A stretch of DNA of 64,000 bases, taken from Desulfobulbaceae bacterium BRH_c16a (GTDB lineage: Bacteria; Desulfobacterota; Desulfobulbia; Desulfobulbales; Desulfocapsaceae). The notes under the pieces were generated by a model. The model saw nothing but the letters and a program-made list of their open reading frames with translations. It was not told the DNA's origin and did not search any database. Positions 9,994 through 20,409 of the stretch are shown here, piece by piece (position 1 is the first letter of the stretch; every line of letters starts with the position of its first letter). Position numbers and translations under genes: made by a program. The DNA lies in the NCBI GenBank assembly GCA_000961725.1, contig LADS01000001.1, positions 22,890 through 86,889 on the forward strand. Reading direction: 5' to 3'.

Positions 9994-10365
9994 GCAAGTC
10001 TATTCTCCCATTGGCAGGACCGGTATGATGAGATTTCCTCGGCCACAGAAGGTTTATCACGTCGGTCCCCGCTGCCGTTTATTCAAGTTTACAGGAAACC
10101 AGGCAGGAAGTCAAAGGCATGTGAGCAGGCAAGCGGAGGTCATTCTCCTTGAAGATCTGTCGGTTATTAGGTTGACGGAGTCGTGTTTGCAGAGGAATCG
10201 ATCGCTCAGAGACGTCCTGCCGACAGGACGACAGGAAAGAAGTTTTTAGTTTGACTAAGCACCATTGGGGTGATAGGTTGATTCAGGAATATATTCAGTA
10301 CCCTCGATTGCATCTTCAGCTCTCCCCCCGAAAGGTAGTTTCACCCATCAGTCAGAAGGGGTGGT
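9994..10365. other. Divergent intergenic region, 372 bases
   Basis: This stretch separates the minus-strand symporter-kinase operon from the plus-strand molybdoenzyme and must hold both promoters. A seven-bp hairpin with a four-base loop is present (arms 10213-10219 and 10224-10230). No convincing -35/-10 pair, tRNA, riboswitch or small gene was recognised. Confidence 0.5.
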
Positions 10366-12420
10366 ATGAAAAAGGATACTGTCTGCAGTTTATGTTCCTC
10401 CTGTTGTCCGGTGGAGGTTGAAGTGGCCGGCCATACTCTGGTCCGGGCTCGGCGTAAGTCTCTTGTCGCTCCGGCAAACAGGCTTTCCTGCGCCAGACTG
10501 GCAGCCGCTGCCGATATTGTCACTTCGCCCGGAAGGCTTACCACACCCTTGATCAGGACATCGAACGGTGCAGATTTCAGAGAGAGCACCTGGGAAGAGG
10601 CCATAGCCCTGGTGGCTCAAAAATTCATCGATCATAAAGAACAAGCCGGCGCACAATCTGTTGCCTGGCTCCGCGGTATGGCCGCCGATTGGGGCACTCC
10701 CTGGGATTATGCCAACCGGCTGATGAACCTGTTCGGCTCTCCCAACACCATCGGCAACGGTTCCAGTTGCAGTGTCGCCCGGGATATGGCTCAGTCCTAT
10801 ACCTACGGTTCCATGGCCTTCCCCGAACCCAGGCAAGCCAACTGTATCATTGTGTGGGGAAAAAATGTCGACAATTCATCTCTTTCGGCCGCCGAAGATA
10901 TCCGCCACGCCATGAAAAACGGCGCGAAAATCATAGTCATCGATCCCGTTCGAACCGCCCTCGCCAACAGGGCCGATCTTTGGCTGCAGATCAAACCCGG
11001 CCACGACGGTCTGCTGGCCATGGCGATGATCCACGTAATTATTTCGGAAAAACTCTACGAGAGCGACTTTGTCGATCGGTACACCGTCGGTTTTGCAGAA
11101 CTCAAAAAAACAGCTGCCCAATATTCGCCGAGGGCTGTCAGTGAGCAATTGTGGCTGACCGCCGAACAGATCAGGCTGGTCTCCCATATCTATGCCACCG
11201 CCAAGCCGGCCTCGATCATCGACGGCAATGGCCTGGATATGCATCGGGAGGTGTTTCAATCGACCAGGGCTATTGCCATGCTGCGAGCTCTTACCGGCAA
11301 CCTGGACAAACCTGGAGGAGACGCCCTGCCGAAGCCGGTTCCGGTCAGAAACATCCAGATGCGGGAACGACTTCACGGGGCTCTTCCCATAACTCATGAA
11401 TACCCTCTCTTTAACTCCTTCAGCGACACCTGGGGCAATCAAGTCCAGGGCTGTGTGATCGATGCCATCCTCGACCGGTCGCCCTATCCCTTGAACATGG
11501 TGGTTGTACAGTCCGGCAATCCGGTGATCACCATGGCTGACGCCAACAGGGCAAGAAAAGCATTTGCGCGGCTCGAAACCCTGGTTGTCATAGACATGTT
11601 CATGACTGAGACGGCAAAGCTCGCCGATGTGATCCTGCCGGCCTCAAGCTGCTTTGAGAAAACCCAGCTCAACCGCTCCTCCATCCGCAACAACCCGATC
11701 TTTCTTCAGCGAGGGGTTATACCGCCTGTCGGCTCTTCCTGGCCGGATTGGAAAATCGTATTCGAACTGGGCCGAAAGCTCGGCTTCGCGGCGGAATTCC
11801 CTTGGACGAGCGTCGAAGAGGCTATCGACTATCAACTGGAGCCCACCGGCATCACGGTTAAAGAACTGCTTGAAAATGAACCGGGCTTTCGCCTTGGAGC
11901 CCACAGCTACGAAAAATACAAAGGGAAGGGCTTTGATACCCCGTCAGGCAAGGTGGAGTTTTATTCGCCACGGCTGGCTCAGGCCGGCTTTGCGGCAGTG
12001 CCCTTCCAGGACGGACCCGGTGACAGTTCGATCGGCTTTGCCGACTGCAGTGACGAATATCCCATGCTGGGGATGAGCGGCAGCCGGGATATTCGCTTCA
12101 CCAATACCCAGTTTCGGACAATTCCATCATTGCTGAAAGACGGAGCGGGCTGTATCGTTGACATTCACCCCGACGATGCACGCCTGAAAATCATTGCCGA
12201 TGGTGATGAAATACGGGTCGAAACCCCGAAAGGAGCTATCGAGATGAAGGCCAGGATCTCCCCTTTGGTCAGGGCCGGCACGGTGTGCATAGCCTGGGGC
12301 TGGGGCGAATATGATGCCCGCAGCAACCTCAACGTTCTCACTGAAGACGATAAACGAAGCACAATCACCGGGACCTCCACCAGCAGGAGTTTCATGTGCA
12401 GAGTTCGACGAAGAGCTTGA
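10366..12420 (+). CDS. Molybdopterin-dependent oxidoreductase, DMSO-reductase superfamily (single subunit)
   Basis: A 684-residue catalytic subunit binding bis-molybdopterin-guanine-dinucleotide. The N-terminus has the [4Fe-4S] motif C7-x2-C10-x3-C14 with the fourth cysteine in RLSCARLAAAADIV near residue 42. Superfamily landmarks include GNGSSCSVARDMA (its cysteine is a likely molybdenum ligand), VWGKNVDNSS, VIDPVRTALANRADLWLQI and the C-terminal cofactor-binding domain with SGSRDIRFTNTQFR. There is no Tat signal, so the enzyme is probably cytoplasmic. It is shorter than formate dehydrogenase or nitrate reductase subunits and has no FeS or membrane-anchor gene beside it. The family holds thiosulfate, polysulfide, arsenate and formate enzymes; the substrate cannot be assigned. 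The start ATG follows GGGGTGGT seven bases upstream. Confidence 0.85.
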   Translation: MKKDTVCSLCSSCCPVEVEVAGHTLVRARRKSLVAPANRLSCARLAAAADIVTSPGRLTTPLIRTSNGADFRESTWEEAIALVAQKFIDHKEQAGAQSVAWLRGMAADWGTPWDYANRLMNLFGSPNTIGNGSSCSVARDMAQSYTYGSMAFPEPRQANCIIVWGKNVDNSSLSAAEDIRHAMKNGAKIIVIDPVRTALANRADLWLQIKPGHDGLLAMAMIHVIISEKLYESDFVDRYTVGFAELKKTAAQYSPRAVSEQLWLTAEQIRLVSHIYATAKPASIIDGNGLDMHREVFQSTRAIAMLRALTGNLDKPGGDALPKPVPVRNIQMRERLHGALPITHEYPLFNSFSDTWGNQVQGCVIDAILDRSPYPLNMVVVQSGNPVITMADANRARKAFARLETLVVIDMFMTETAKLADVILPASSCFEKTQLNRSSIRNNPIFLQRGVIPPVGSSWPDWKIVFELGRKLGFAAEFPWTSVEEAIDYQLEPTGITVKELLENEPGFRLGAHSYEKYKGKGFDTPSGKVEFYSPRLAQAGFAAVPFQDGPGDSSIGFADCSDEYPMLGMSGSRDIRFTNTQFRTIPSLLKDGAGCIVDIHPDDARLKIIADGDEIRVETPKGAIEMKARISPLVRAGTVCIAWGWGEYDARSNLNVLTEDDKRSTITGTSTSRSFMCRVRRRA

Positions 12421-12468
12421 GTGGAAATGGCCGGGCCCATCACGTCATCGATGAGCGTTTGACTTTTT

Positions 12469-15400
12469 ATGAGGCCATCAACTTTGCAAGACAGGAGAAT
12501 ACCACTGCATATCCGAACAGTGATGCAATTGTTGCGGGTTCTCGGATTAGTGTCTATCTGTCTGCTTTCCAACATCTTTTTTGATGAGAATGCGTTCTGC
12601 CGGGAGAAGAGACATATCCTTGTTCTGCATTCCTACAACAAAGGTCTTGAATGGACCGACAAAGAGGATGAGGGCATCATGTCGGTCCTCCAGGCCCGTC
12701 AGGACGAGGTTGAGGTACATACCGAATATATGGACACCAAGAGATTTGGCGGGGATGGCGGATTTGCCTATTTCCGCGCGTTCCTGGAAAAAAAATACGG
12801 ACCTATGCCATTTTCCTGCATCATCTGCAGTGATGATGACGCATTCAATTTTGTCTACAACAACAGCAATTCTCTTTTCAGAAATGTCCCGATAGTCTTC
12901 TGCGGGGTCAATTACATTGACGATCGACAGATCGCCGCCAACCGTAACCTGTTCACCGGCGTAGTCGAGGCCTTCGATATCTCGACCACCCTCCGGACAG
13001 CCTTGCGGCTCCATCCGCACACTTCGAAAATCGTGGTGATCAATGACCGCACCACAACCGGGCGGGCCAACCGGCGGATTCTCGACACCCTTCTTCCGGA
13101 ATTTGCGGAACAGGTCCGGATAGAGTTCATCGAAGACGTGACAATGGCTGAACTGCAGACCGCTGTTCAGGCCCTCGATGAAGGAAACCTGGTTCTGCTG
13201 ATGACCTTCAACAGGGACAGCAGCGGCACGGTTTTCGACTATAACAGAAGCATCGGCATGATTTCCCGGGTGGCCCGGATTCCAATATACGGAGTCTGGG
13301 ACTTTTACCTGGGCAAGGGGATCGTCGGCGGAATGCTGACCAGCGGCTGGGACCAGGGAAAGATAGCGGCGGAACTCGCCACGCAAATCCTTGATGGCCA
13401 ACCGATCGAAACACTTCCGGTCATCACCAGAAGTCCGAATCGATTCATGTTCGATTATAACCAGTTGAAACGGTTTGGCATCGCCCGTGACAAGCTCCCG
13501 GAGGGTTCGATAATAATAAACCAGCCGATCTCACTGATGGATATCCATGGCCGGGTGATCTGGGCAGGAGTGGCAATTGTCGGAGGGCTGGTGGTCATTA
13601 TCGTCCTGCTCCTGGCCCGGATGGTGGAACGGCGTCGGTCGGTGCGGGAAATGGAGCAGGCGCACCGGCAGACCATAACGATTCTTGAGAGCATCACCGA
13701 TGGGTTCATCGCCTTTGACCGGCATTTTCGCTTCACCTACGTGAACACCGAGGCGGAAAAGACGCTGGGCCATGACCGAAAAACCCTCCTTGGCCGAAAT
13801 TACTGGGAAATATTCCCGTTTATGGCCGGCACCGCGGTGGAACAGCTGTATCGTCAGGTGATGGTCAGAGGAACGGGCGGTGATCTGCAGTATTGGCATG
13901 AAGCCCCCGACTCGGGGCCGGGCAAATGGATTGCTCTGAAGGCTTATCCCGCCGAGGATGGCGGCGTCTCGGTATATTTCAGGGATATTACGGAAGAAAA
14001 ATCCATTAATGATGAACGTATCCGCCTGGCCACGGCCGTAGAGCAGGCTGCGGAGGCGATATTTATCACCGATCCCCGCTGGATTATCCAATATGTCAAC
14101 CCGGCTTTTGAAAAAATGACCGGTTACGGCAGAAGTGAGATTGTCGGCAAGCATACACGGCTCTTGAAAAGCGACGCCCATGGTCAGGATTTTTATCGAA
14201 AGATCAATGCAACCTTGAAAGCAGGCGAAGTATGGTCCGGTAGAATCGTCAACCGGAAGAAAGACGGTTCCTTGTTTCATGTCGAGGCTACCGACACACC
14301 GGTTCGCGATAGTTACGGCAGCATCATCAATTATGCAGTGGTATCGAGGGATATAACGGTTGAATTGAGGCTGGAAAGAGAATTGCGACAGGCCCAGAAA
14401 ATGGAGGCGATCGGCACCCTGGCAGGCGGGATAGCCCATGACTTCAATAATATTCTTGCCATTATTCTCGGTTTTACCGAAATAGCCATGTTGAAGCTTC
14501 CCGATCCGAATCCGGTTCGGGATCACCTGCAGCGGGTATTGGATGCAGGCGCCCGGGCCACTGACCTGGTCAGACAGATTCTCGCCTTCAGCCGGAGCAG
14601 CGAGCATGAAAAGCGACCGGTGGAGTTTGCCGTTTTCATCAAGGAAGCCATGAAGCTCCTGCGGCCGTTGCTGCCGACGACGATCGAGATTCTGTCCGAC
14701 ATCAAGGTTCCCTCCAGGCCGGCATTGGTGTTGATGGATCCCACCGAAATACATCAGGTTCTAATGAACCTCTGCACCAACGCGGCCCACGCAATGGGGG
14801 GCGAGGGGGGGATTCTCGGCATAGGTGTTACGGAGTTTGACGTAGATGCTGTTCTTGCTTCTCGTCATTTGGACTTGGAACCGGGTGGATATGTATGTCT
14901 TTCCGTGAGCGATACCGGCCACGGGATGGAGGGGGAGCTGCTCGAACGGATATTCGATCCATATTTCACCACCAAAGAAGTCGGGGCAGGGACAGGATTG
15001 GGATTATCGGTTGTCCGGGGGATTGTCAAAGGACATGGCGGGGCGGTTACCGTTTCCAGTTCGCCGGGGGCCGGGACGACCTTCAAGGTCTTCCTTCCAC
15101 GTATAGAAGGAGGGGTCTCGTCAAAAGCTCCGACGGCCGAGGTCTTTCCGCCCGGCAGCGAACGTATTCTCTTTGTCGACGATGAGCAGACCATTGCCCA
15201 ACTCGGAGCCGAAATGCTCGAACCCTTCGGTTACAAGGTGAGCGTCATGACCGGCAGTCGGGAGGCGCTGGCGGCCTTCAAGGCAAATCCGGATGGTTTC
15301 GATCTCCTTATAACCGACATGACCATGCCACACCTGACCGGCAAGGAACTTGCCAGGGAAATCAAAGCCATCCGCCCGGATCTTCCGGTTATTCTCTGCA

Positions 15401-15519
15401 CCGGCTTCAGTGAGTTGATTAACGAGAGCAATGCCCGGGAAGCCGGAGTCGACGATTTTCTCATGAAACCCTATGCCGTCGGCGATCTGCTCGGGACTCT
15501 ACACAAAGTTCTGCGGTAA
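12469..15519 (+). CDS. Hybrid sensor histidine kinase with periplasmic ABC-substrate-binding-like domain
   Basis: Up to 1016 residues. The signal anchor is MQLLRVLGLVSICLLSNIF and is followed by a periplasmic domain of about 300 residues like ABC-transporter substrate-binding proteins (starts RHILVLHSYNKGLEW). Next come a transmembrane helix (WAGVAIVGGLVVIIVLLLA), two PAS domains, HisKA with the acceptor histidine in [17 protein letters not shown], HATPase (FDPYFTTKEVGAGTGLGL) and a receiver with LLITDMTMPHLTGKE. An ATG at 12469 opens the frame, but the ATG at 12523 sits directly before the hydrophobic anchor and may be the true start; neither has a strong Shine-Dalgarno sequence. The gene follows the molybdoenzyme by 48 or 102 bases in the same direction, suggesting co-expression or a regulatory link. 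Confidence 0.88.
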   Translation: MRPSTLQDRRIPLHIRTVMQLLRVLGLVSICLLSNIFFDENAFCREKRHILVLHSYNKGLEWTDKEDEGIMSVLQARQDEVEVHTEYMDTKRFGGDGGFAYFRAFLEKKYGPMPFSCIICSDDDAFNFVYNNSNSLFRNVPIVFCGVNYIDDRQIAANRNLFTGVVEAFDISTTLRTALRLHPHTSKIVVINDRTTTGRANRRILDTLLPEFAEQVRIEFIEDVTMAELQTAVQALDEGNLVLLMTFNRDSSGTVFDYNRSIGMISRVARIPIYGVWDFYLGKGIVGGMLTSGWDQGKIAAELATQILDGQPIETLPVITRSPNRFMFDYNQLKRFGIARDKLPEGSIIINQPISLMDIHGRVIWAGVAIVGGLVVIIVLLLARMVERRRSVREMEQAHRQTITILESITDGFIAFDRHFRFTYVNTEAEKTLGHDRKTLLGRNYWEIFPFMAGTAVEQLYRQVMVRGTGGDLQYWHEAPDSGPGKWIALKAYPAEDGGVSVYFRDITEEKSINDERIRLATAVEQAAEAIFITDPRWIIQYVNPAFEKMTGYGRSEIVGKHTRLLKSDAHGQDFYRKINATLKAGEVWSGRIVNRKKDGSLFHVEATDTPVRDSYGSIINYAVVSRDITVELRLERELRQAQKMEAIGTLAGGIAHDFNNILAIILGFTEIAMLKLPDPNPVRDHLQRVLDAGARATDLVRQILAFSRSSEHEKRPVEFAVFIKEAMKLLRPLLPTTIEILSDIKVPSRPALVLMDPTEIHQVLMNLCTNAAHAMGGEGGILGIGVTEFDVDAVLASRHLDLEPGGYVCLSVSDTGHGMEGELLERIFDPYFTTKEVGAGTGLGLSVVRGIVKGHGGAVTVSSSPGAGTTFKVFLPRIEGGVSSKAPTAEVFPPGSERILFVDDEQTIAQLGAEMLEPFGYKVSVMTGSREALAAFKANPDGFDLLITDMTMPHLTGKELAREIKAIRPDLPVILCTGFSELINESNAREAGVDDFLMKPYAVGDLLGTLHKVLR

Positions 15520-15573
15520 TGATGCCCGGAAGGCGGTTTGATTTTTCCTCTGGGATTCCAGTCAATCTTTCCA

Positions 15574-17673
15574 TCAGCGGGTAAATGAGGTGAAGTGACG
15601 CTGGGCAGACAATGGCTCCTCGCCCGGCGCCGGTTTTCTGCGCACATAGCTGCCATCCGGCAGCATGTCCCAGGAGAAGGTGTTGTCCCTTTCATACACG
15701 GAAAGTATCTCTTCCAGCTCCGCTTGTATCTCGGTGTTGAAGACGGGGACAATCGTTTCGATTCGCCGGTCAAGATTACGCTTCATCCAGTCCGAGGAAC
15801 CGATAAGGAAGATCGGATCGCCGTTGTTTTCAAAACGATAGATCCGGCTATGTTCCAGGAAGCGGCCGATAATGCTGAATACCCGGATGGTCTCGGAAAG
15901 TCCGGGCACTCCGGCGCGCAGACTGCAAAGCCCACGGACATTCAACGAAATCGGTACTCCGGCCCGGCTTGCCAGGTAGAGTTCCCTGATGATGTCGCAG
16001 TCCTGCAGCTGGTTCAGTTTGGCCCTGATTCCGGCAGGTTTCCCGGCCTTGCAATTGGCTGCTTCCTGGCGGATGAGTGCGGTAAACCGTTCGCGCATGT
16101 TGTGGGGAGCAACAAAAAGCAGACTGTATCCCTGCGGGGCGATGGCTCCGGTCAACTCGTTGAACAATCGGCCGACGTCCTCGCCGAGCTGCCGGTTGGA
16201 GCTGAGAATTCCCAGATCACCGTAGAGACGGGCCGTACCGGTGTGGTAGTTGCCGGTGCCGAAATGGACGTATCGCCTGATACCGTCGCTTTCCTCACGA
16301 ACAATCATCGCCAGCTTGACATGGGTTTTCAGCCGTTCAACGCCGTATACGACATGGGCGCCTCCCTGCTCCAGTTTTTTGCCCCAGGCGATATTGGGTG
16401 CCTCATCGAACCGGGCGGTTATTTCGACGAGAACGGCAACCTGTTTGCCGCGCTGGGATGCTTCCAGCAGGGCTTTGACTATGGGTGACTGGGTGGAGGT
16501 CCGGTATATGGTTAACTTGATTGCCAGAACTTTCGGGTCGGCAGCGGCATGCTGCAGCAGTCTCAGGACAGAGGAGTCGAAATCATGGTATGGCAGGTGG
16601 ATGAGAACATCCTTTTTCTTGATTTCAGCAAAGAAAGCCTCACTGTCCTGGGGATGAATATTTTTCAGCCGGGCATGGTGGACAGGAACGTGCGGGCCAT
16701 CGCGCAGGTCGTTGCGGCCTTCGATCTTGAGCTCGAGCAGATCGCCGTAGTTGAGCATTCCCCGAATCTTCATTACCTGAGAAACACCGATATCGAGCTT
16801 TTCGATCAGCCAGTCGAGGAGCTCGCCGGGAAACGATTCGCTCACCTCCAGACGGACGATCCCGGCAAATTTCCGATAGTTCAACTCTGCTGTCACCATG
16901 TCGATGATGCTGCCCGGTTCAAGTTCCTCGTCGGGATGGTCGTCAAGCCGAGCCCGATCCCAGGGGTTGTCTTTCGCGCCGCGGGTGACGCGGAAACAGG
17001 AGGCGGCAATCGATGGGGCGCCGGGGAAAAGGAGCTGCAGATTGTTGGCAATGATTTCCTCAAGGCGGACAAAACCTCGATTCTCCGGCAAGGATACCCA
17101 CCGCCTGCGGTTGGCCGGGACCTTCAGCCGAACGAAACGGTGGCGGCCGTCCGCCTTGGTGATGACAACGGCAAGATTGAGGCTGAGGTTGCTGATGAAC
17201 GGGAAGGGATGGGCGGCGTCAACGGCCAGCGGGGTGAGAATCGGCAGCACCGATTCTTCAAAGTACTTTTGTAAAAAGGTCTTATCCTCGTCGATGAGCG
17301 AGTCATAAGACCGCAGGAAGATCCCCTCCCGGCTCAGGGCGGGACGCAGGACATCCTCGAACAGGTCATTGAGAATTCTCATCTGCCGCTGAAGCTCCTC
17401 ACGGCACAGATAGAGTTCTTCAGCCGGCCTGCGGCCGTCACAACCGGTACTTTCCGGCTGGGTTTTGAGCTTGCGATGCAGTCCGCCCAGCCTTTTCATG
17501 ACGAACTCGTCAAAGATCATCCCCATGATGCCGGCAAATTTGACGCGCTCGAGCAGCGGCTGCGTTTCATCCTCGGCAATTTCGAGGACCCGGCGGGCAA
17601 AGGCGAGCCAGCTCAATTCTCTATTGAGGTATGCGTCATGCGCATCGACATTCAGAAGGGGAATCGCATCCAT
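15574..17673 (-). CDS. ppk1: Polyphosphate kinase 1
   Basis: About 699 residues, the usual PPK1 length. The enzyme reversibly moves the terminal phosphate of ATP onto inorganic polyphosphate. The N-terminal domain starts YLNRELSWLAFARRVLE and contains the ATP-pocket region. The C-terminal domains carry the autophosphorylated histidine region (RLKTHVKLAMIV) and the downstream VHFGTGNYHTGTARLYGDLG, both hallmarks of the phospholipase-D-like PPK fold. The ATG at 17673 is chosen because it has AGGTCC upstream and lies just before the conserved N-terminus; an ATG at 17712 and a TTG at 17742 are alternatives. It is transcribed divergently from nfeD. Phosphorus handling recurs in the window (importer, PPK, GlpQ-like protein). 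Confidence 0.95.
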   Translation of the reverse strand: MDAIPLLNVDAHDAYLNRELSWLAFARRVLEIAEDETQPLLERVKFAGIMGMIFDEFVMKRLGGLHRKLKTQPESTGCDGRRPAEELYLCREELQRQMRILNDLFEDVLRPALSREGIFLRSYDSLIDEDKTFLQKYFEESVLPILTPLAVDAAHPFPFISNLSLNLAVVITKADGRHRFVRLKVPANRRRWVSLPENRGFVRLEEIIANNLQLLFPGAPSIAASCFRVTRGAKDNPWDRARLDDHPDEELEPGSIIDMVTAELNYRKFAGIVRLEVSESFPGELLDWLIEKLDIGVSQVMKIRGMLNYGDLLELKIEGRNDLRDGPHVPVHHARLKNIHPQDSEAFFAEIKKKDVLIHLPYHDFDSSVLRLLQHAAADPKVLAIKLTIYRTSTQSPIVKALLEASQRGKQVAVLVEITARFDEAPNIAWGKKLEQGGAHVVYGVERLKTHVKLAMIVREESDGIRRYVHFGTGNYHTGTARLYGDLGILSSNRQLGEDVGRLFNELTGAIAPQGYSLLFVAPHNMRERFTALIRQEAANCKAGKPAGIRAKLNQLQDCDIIRELYLASRAGVPISLNVRGLCSLRAGVPGLSETIRVFSIIGRFLEHSRIYRFENNGDPIFLIGSSDWMKRNLDRRIETIVPVFNTEIQAELEEILSVYERDNTFSWDMLPDGSYVRRKPAPGEEPLSAQRHFTSFTR

Positions 17674-17922
17674 GGCTAGGACCTGAGATCGTCGGTTTTT
17701 CGGGCGAGGCATTTTGCAGAAAAGCCCGCGGACCTCGCACAATTGCTGTCTCTTGCTTCAATGGTACATCAGTAAAAGGAGGATATGCAAGCGCCGCCTT
17801 TTCTTTTTCGCCTGGACAGCGGGCTCCGGTTCAGGCAAGGCTCTTCAGTTTTTACTGTAGTCACTGTCGGCTTATGTGTTATCATATAGGTGTAGCTAAA
17901 AACCTGCCGGCGGAGGTGTCTG

Positions 17923-19311
17923 ATGCGATATCGTATCGAAGAGCACCTGTACAGGTGTTCACTGTTCATCATTTCTCTTCTTGCGTCTGGCCTGCTCCTC
18001 ACTCTTCTTCTGGCCTGGCCGTCGTGTACAGCTGCACAGGTCCGCGGGGCCACCCTTCTTGAGGTAAAAGGCGCCATTGGGCCTGCGATAAGCGACTATC
18101 TGCAGAATGGTTTGAAAAAATCGGAAAAACTCGGCGCCGCTGTCGTTATTATCCGTCTCGATACGCCTGGCGGTCTCGACCATTCCATGCGTGATATCAT
18201 TCGGGCCATACTTGCCTCCCCCATCCCTGTCATTACCTATGTCGCCCCTGATGGTGCACGGGCCGCCAGTGCCGGTACCTATATTCTCTATGCCAGCCAT
18301 GTCGCGGCGATGGCGCCGGCCACCAATCTCGGTGCCGCCACTCCGGTTCGGGTCGGCGGAGCCCCCTCCGATCCCGGCAAAAACGAAGAGAAGAAAGACC
18401 GGCAGCAAAAAGATGATATGCCGGCGGACGCCATGGAGCGCAAGATAATCAACGACGCCTCGGCCTATATCAAGGCCCTGGCCGACCGGCATGGACGGAA
18501 TTCGGACTGGGCCGTCAAAGCGGTCCGGGAGTCGGTCAGTCTTTCCGCCGGGGAGGCGCTGGCCATAGATGTGATCGATATTGTCGCCACCGACCTTGCC
18601 GATCTCCTCAGTCAGGCCGATGGCCGGGAGGTTCGCATGGATTCGGGGGTAAAACGGCTTGACACCAGGGATCTGACCGTGACACCTATCGAACAAACAT
18701 GGCGAACCAAACTGTTGTCAGTCGTCACCGATCCCAATATCGCTTATCTTCTCGTTTTATTGGGAATATTTGGCTTGATGTACGAACTCGGCAATCCCGG
18801 TCTTTTTCTGCCCGGCGTAGCCGGCAGCATATCGTTGCTGCTCGCCCTGTATGCCTTCCAGGTGCTGCCCGTCAATTACAGCGGCCTGGCACTTATTCTT
18901 CTCGGTATCCTGCTCATGATCGGCGAGGCCTTTATGCCAAGTTTCGGCATCCTCGGTTTCGGCGGCATTATCGCTTTTGTCATCGGCTCGATCATTCTCA
19001 TGGACGATGAGGAACTGCGTATTTCCCTGCCGATTATAGTTGCAACCACTGCCGCTTCCGCCATGTTGTTGATCTTCATCATCGGACGTTTTCTTATGCT
19101 TCGCAAGAAAAGTGTCGGTACCGGTGCAGAAGCAATGATCGGCATGACCGGAGAGGCCATTGACGATTTCACCGGGGAAGGCAGGATCTGGCTCTCGGGC
19201 GAATCCTGGCTGGCTCAATGCAAAGATAAGGTGATAAAAGGAGAAAAGGTAAAAGTTACGGCCAAAGACGGCCTCTCTCTCACGGTTGAAAAATTGAAGG
19301 AGGATATGTGA
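17923..19311 (+). CDS. nfeD: NfeD family membrane-bound serine protease (ClpP-like)
   Basis: A 462-residue long-form NfeD. An N-terminal signal or anchor ([14 protein letters not shown]) precedes a ClpP-like protease domain of about 45-225. The conserved LDTPGGL and [12 protein letters not shown] segments place the nucleophilic serine in the latter; the catalytic lysine lies in the region near [11 protein letters not shown]. Four to five helices follow, then a soluble OB-fold NfeD domain after about residue 390. A proline/lysine-rich insertion ([11 protein letters not shown]) sits inside the protease domain, as in several homologues. Family members cleave stomatin-type partners; the partner gene follows immediately with a TGATG junction. 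A good Shine-Dalgarno GGAGG lies seven bases before the ATG. Confidence 0.93.
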   Translation: MRYRIEEHLYRCSLFIISLLASGLLLTLLLAWPSCTAAQVRGATLLEVKGAIGPAISDYLQNGLKKSEKLGAAVVIIRLDTPGGLDHSMRDIIRAILASPIPVITYVAPDGARAASAGTYILYASHVAAMAPATNLGAATPVRVGGAPSDPGKNEEKKDRQQKDDMPADAMERKIINDASAYIKALADRHGRNSDWAVKAVRESVSLSAGEALAIDVIDIVATDLADLLSQADGREVRMDSGVKRLDTRDLTVTPIEQTWRTKLLSVVTDPNIAYLLVLLGIFGLMYELGNPGLFLPGVAGSISLLLALYAFQVLPVNYSGLALILLGILLMIGEAFMPSFGILGFGGIIAFVIGSIILMDDEELRISLPIIVATTAASAMLLIFIIGRFLMLRKKSVGTGAEAMIGMTGEAIDDFTGEGRIWLSGESWLAQCKDKVIKGEKVKVTAKDGLSLTVEKLKEDM

Positions 19312-20069
19312 TGATTCCTACTGCCTTGTTGCAATACATGACACTTGTGGCTCTGCTGGTCGGGCTGGTAGCCGTTTCTTTCCGAATCGTCGCCGAATAT
19401 GAACGGTTGGTAGTCCTGTATTTCGGCAGATTTCAGGAAGTGAAAATGCCGGGTCTGAGAATTGTTCTGCCTGGTATTCAACGCGCCTTCCGTGTCGATT
19501 TGCGGGTTATAACAATGGATGTTCCTCCCCAGGATGTGATTTCCAAAGATAATGTCACGGTACGCGTCAATGCGGTTCTCTACTTTCGGGTTGTCGATCC
19601 GGAAAGGGCCATAATCCAGGTGGAGGATTTCCTCAATGCGACAAATCAACTTGCTCAGACCACCCTGCGATCGGTACTTGGACAGCATGACCTGGACGAG
19701 ATGCTTTCGGAACGGGAAAAGCTGAATAAAGATATCCAGGACATCATCGACAAACGGTCAGATGCCTGGGGGATTAAGGTAATCAACGTCGAAATCAAAC
19801 ATGTCGACCTCAACGAAAACATGGTCCGGGCCATTGCCCGCCAGGCCGAAGCGGAACGTGAACGGCGGGCCAAGGTCATCAACGCCGAAGGCGAGTTTCA
19901 GGCTTCGGAAAAATTGCTCGCGGCGGCCGAAATTATTTCGAAAAATCCTCAGGCCCTGCAGCTTCGTTACCTCCAGACGCTGAGCGACATGGCAAACCAG
20001 AAAAACACCAATACCGTGGTCTTTCCCTTTCCAATTGACCTGATTCAGGCTGCTCTGCAGAAGAAATAG
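19311..20069 (+). CDS. SPFH/stomatin-like membrane protein (slipin)
   Basis: A 252-residue stomatin/prohibitin-type protein: one N-terminal helix ([15 protein letters not shown]), then the SPFH domain beginning [14 protein letters not shown] and including [19 protein letters not shown] helical segment rich in alanine, glutamate and arginine ([20 protein letters not shown]) is typical of the oligomerisation region. The ATG at 19311 is preferred over the GTG at 19308 because AAGGAGG lies seven bases upstream of it. It shares one base with the nfeD stop. The NfeD-slipin pair is a conserved membrane quality-control or lipid-raft module. Confidence 0.95.
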   Translation: MIPTALLQYMTLVALLVGLVAVSFRIVAEYERLVVLYFGRFQEVKMPGLRIVLPGIQRAFRVDLRVITMDVPPQDVISKDNVTVRVNAVLYFRVVDPERAIIQVEDFLNATNQLAQTTLRSVLGQHDLDEMLSEREKLNKDIQDIIDKRSDAWGIKVINVEIKHVDLNENMVRAIARQAEAERERRAKVINAEGEFQASEKLLAAAEIISKNPQALQLRYLQTLSDMANQKNTNTVVFPFPIDLIQAALQKK

Positions 20070-20080
20070 ATAAAGGCGGC

Positions 20081-20101
20081 TGGCCGGACCGGTTCCGGCC
20101 A
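20081..20101 (+). terminator. Hairpin after the nfeD-slipin operon, probable terminator
   Basis: An eight-bp stem (20081-20088 with 20094-20101, five-base loop CCGGT) starts 11 bases after the slipin stop. The T-rich tail is poor (CCTTGTTGTTTG further on), so termination is likely but not certain. Confidence 0.45.
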
Positions 20102-20409
20102 CCGTAAAATCCCCCTTCCTTGTTGTTTGTCTTCAGCCAAAATTACGCCGATCATTTCAGTCCATATTGGATTGTCACCCCACTCCAAAAGATCATACGA
20201 GGTCATTGGCTAAACAAATTCTCCAAGTGGGCGATATGTACAGGAGCATATAAATCACCTTGGCCTCCGGAATGGAAACAGCCTTGGGAGGTCAGCTTGA
20301 GTTTGTGCGGGGTCTTTGCTACACTTTGAAAAACAATGTTTTTCCGGCTTGTTCAAAGAGTGTTACCAATTGGCAGAACGGATCTTCATTATATTTTCTT
20401 TCTCAGGTT
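20102..20409. other. Intergenic region before the diguanylate cyclase
   Basis: About 310 bases with no recognisable gene. An open frame continuous with the cyclase extends back to 20260 but lacks features of a protein N-terminus. No cyclic-di-GMP riboswitch core or clear promoter was found. Confidence 0.45.

Noticed and set aside
20102..20409. Cyclic-di-GMP riboswitch in front of the diguanylate cyclase
   Set aside because: The conserved GCAAA and GGxACGCAAAGCC core could not be found.
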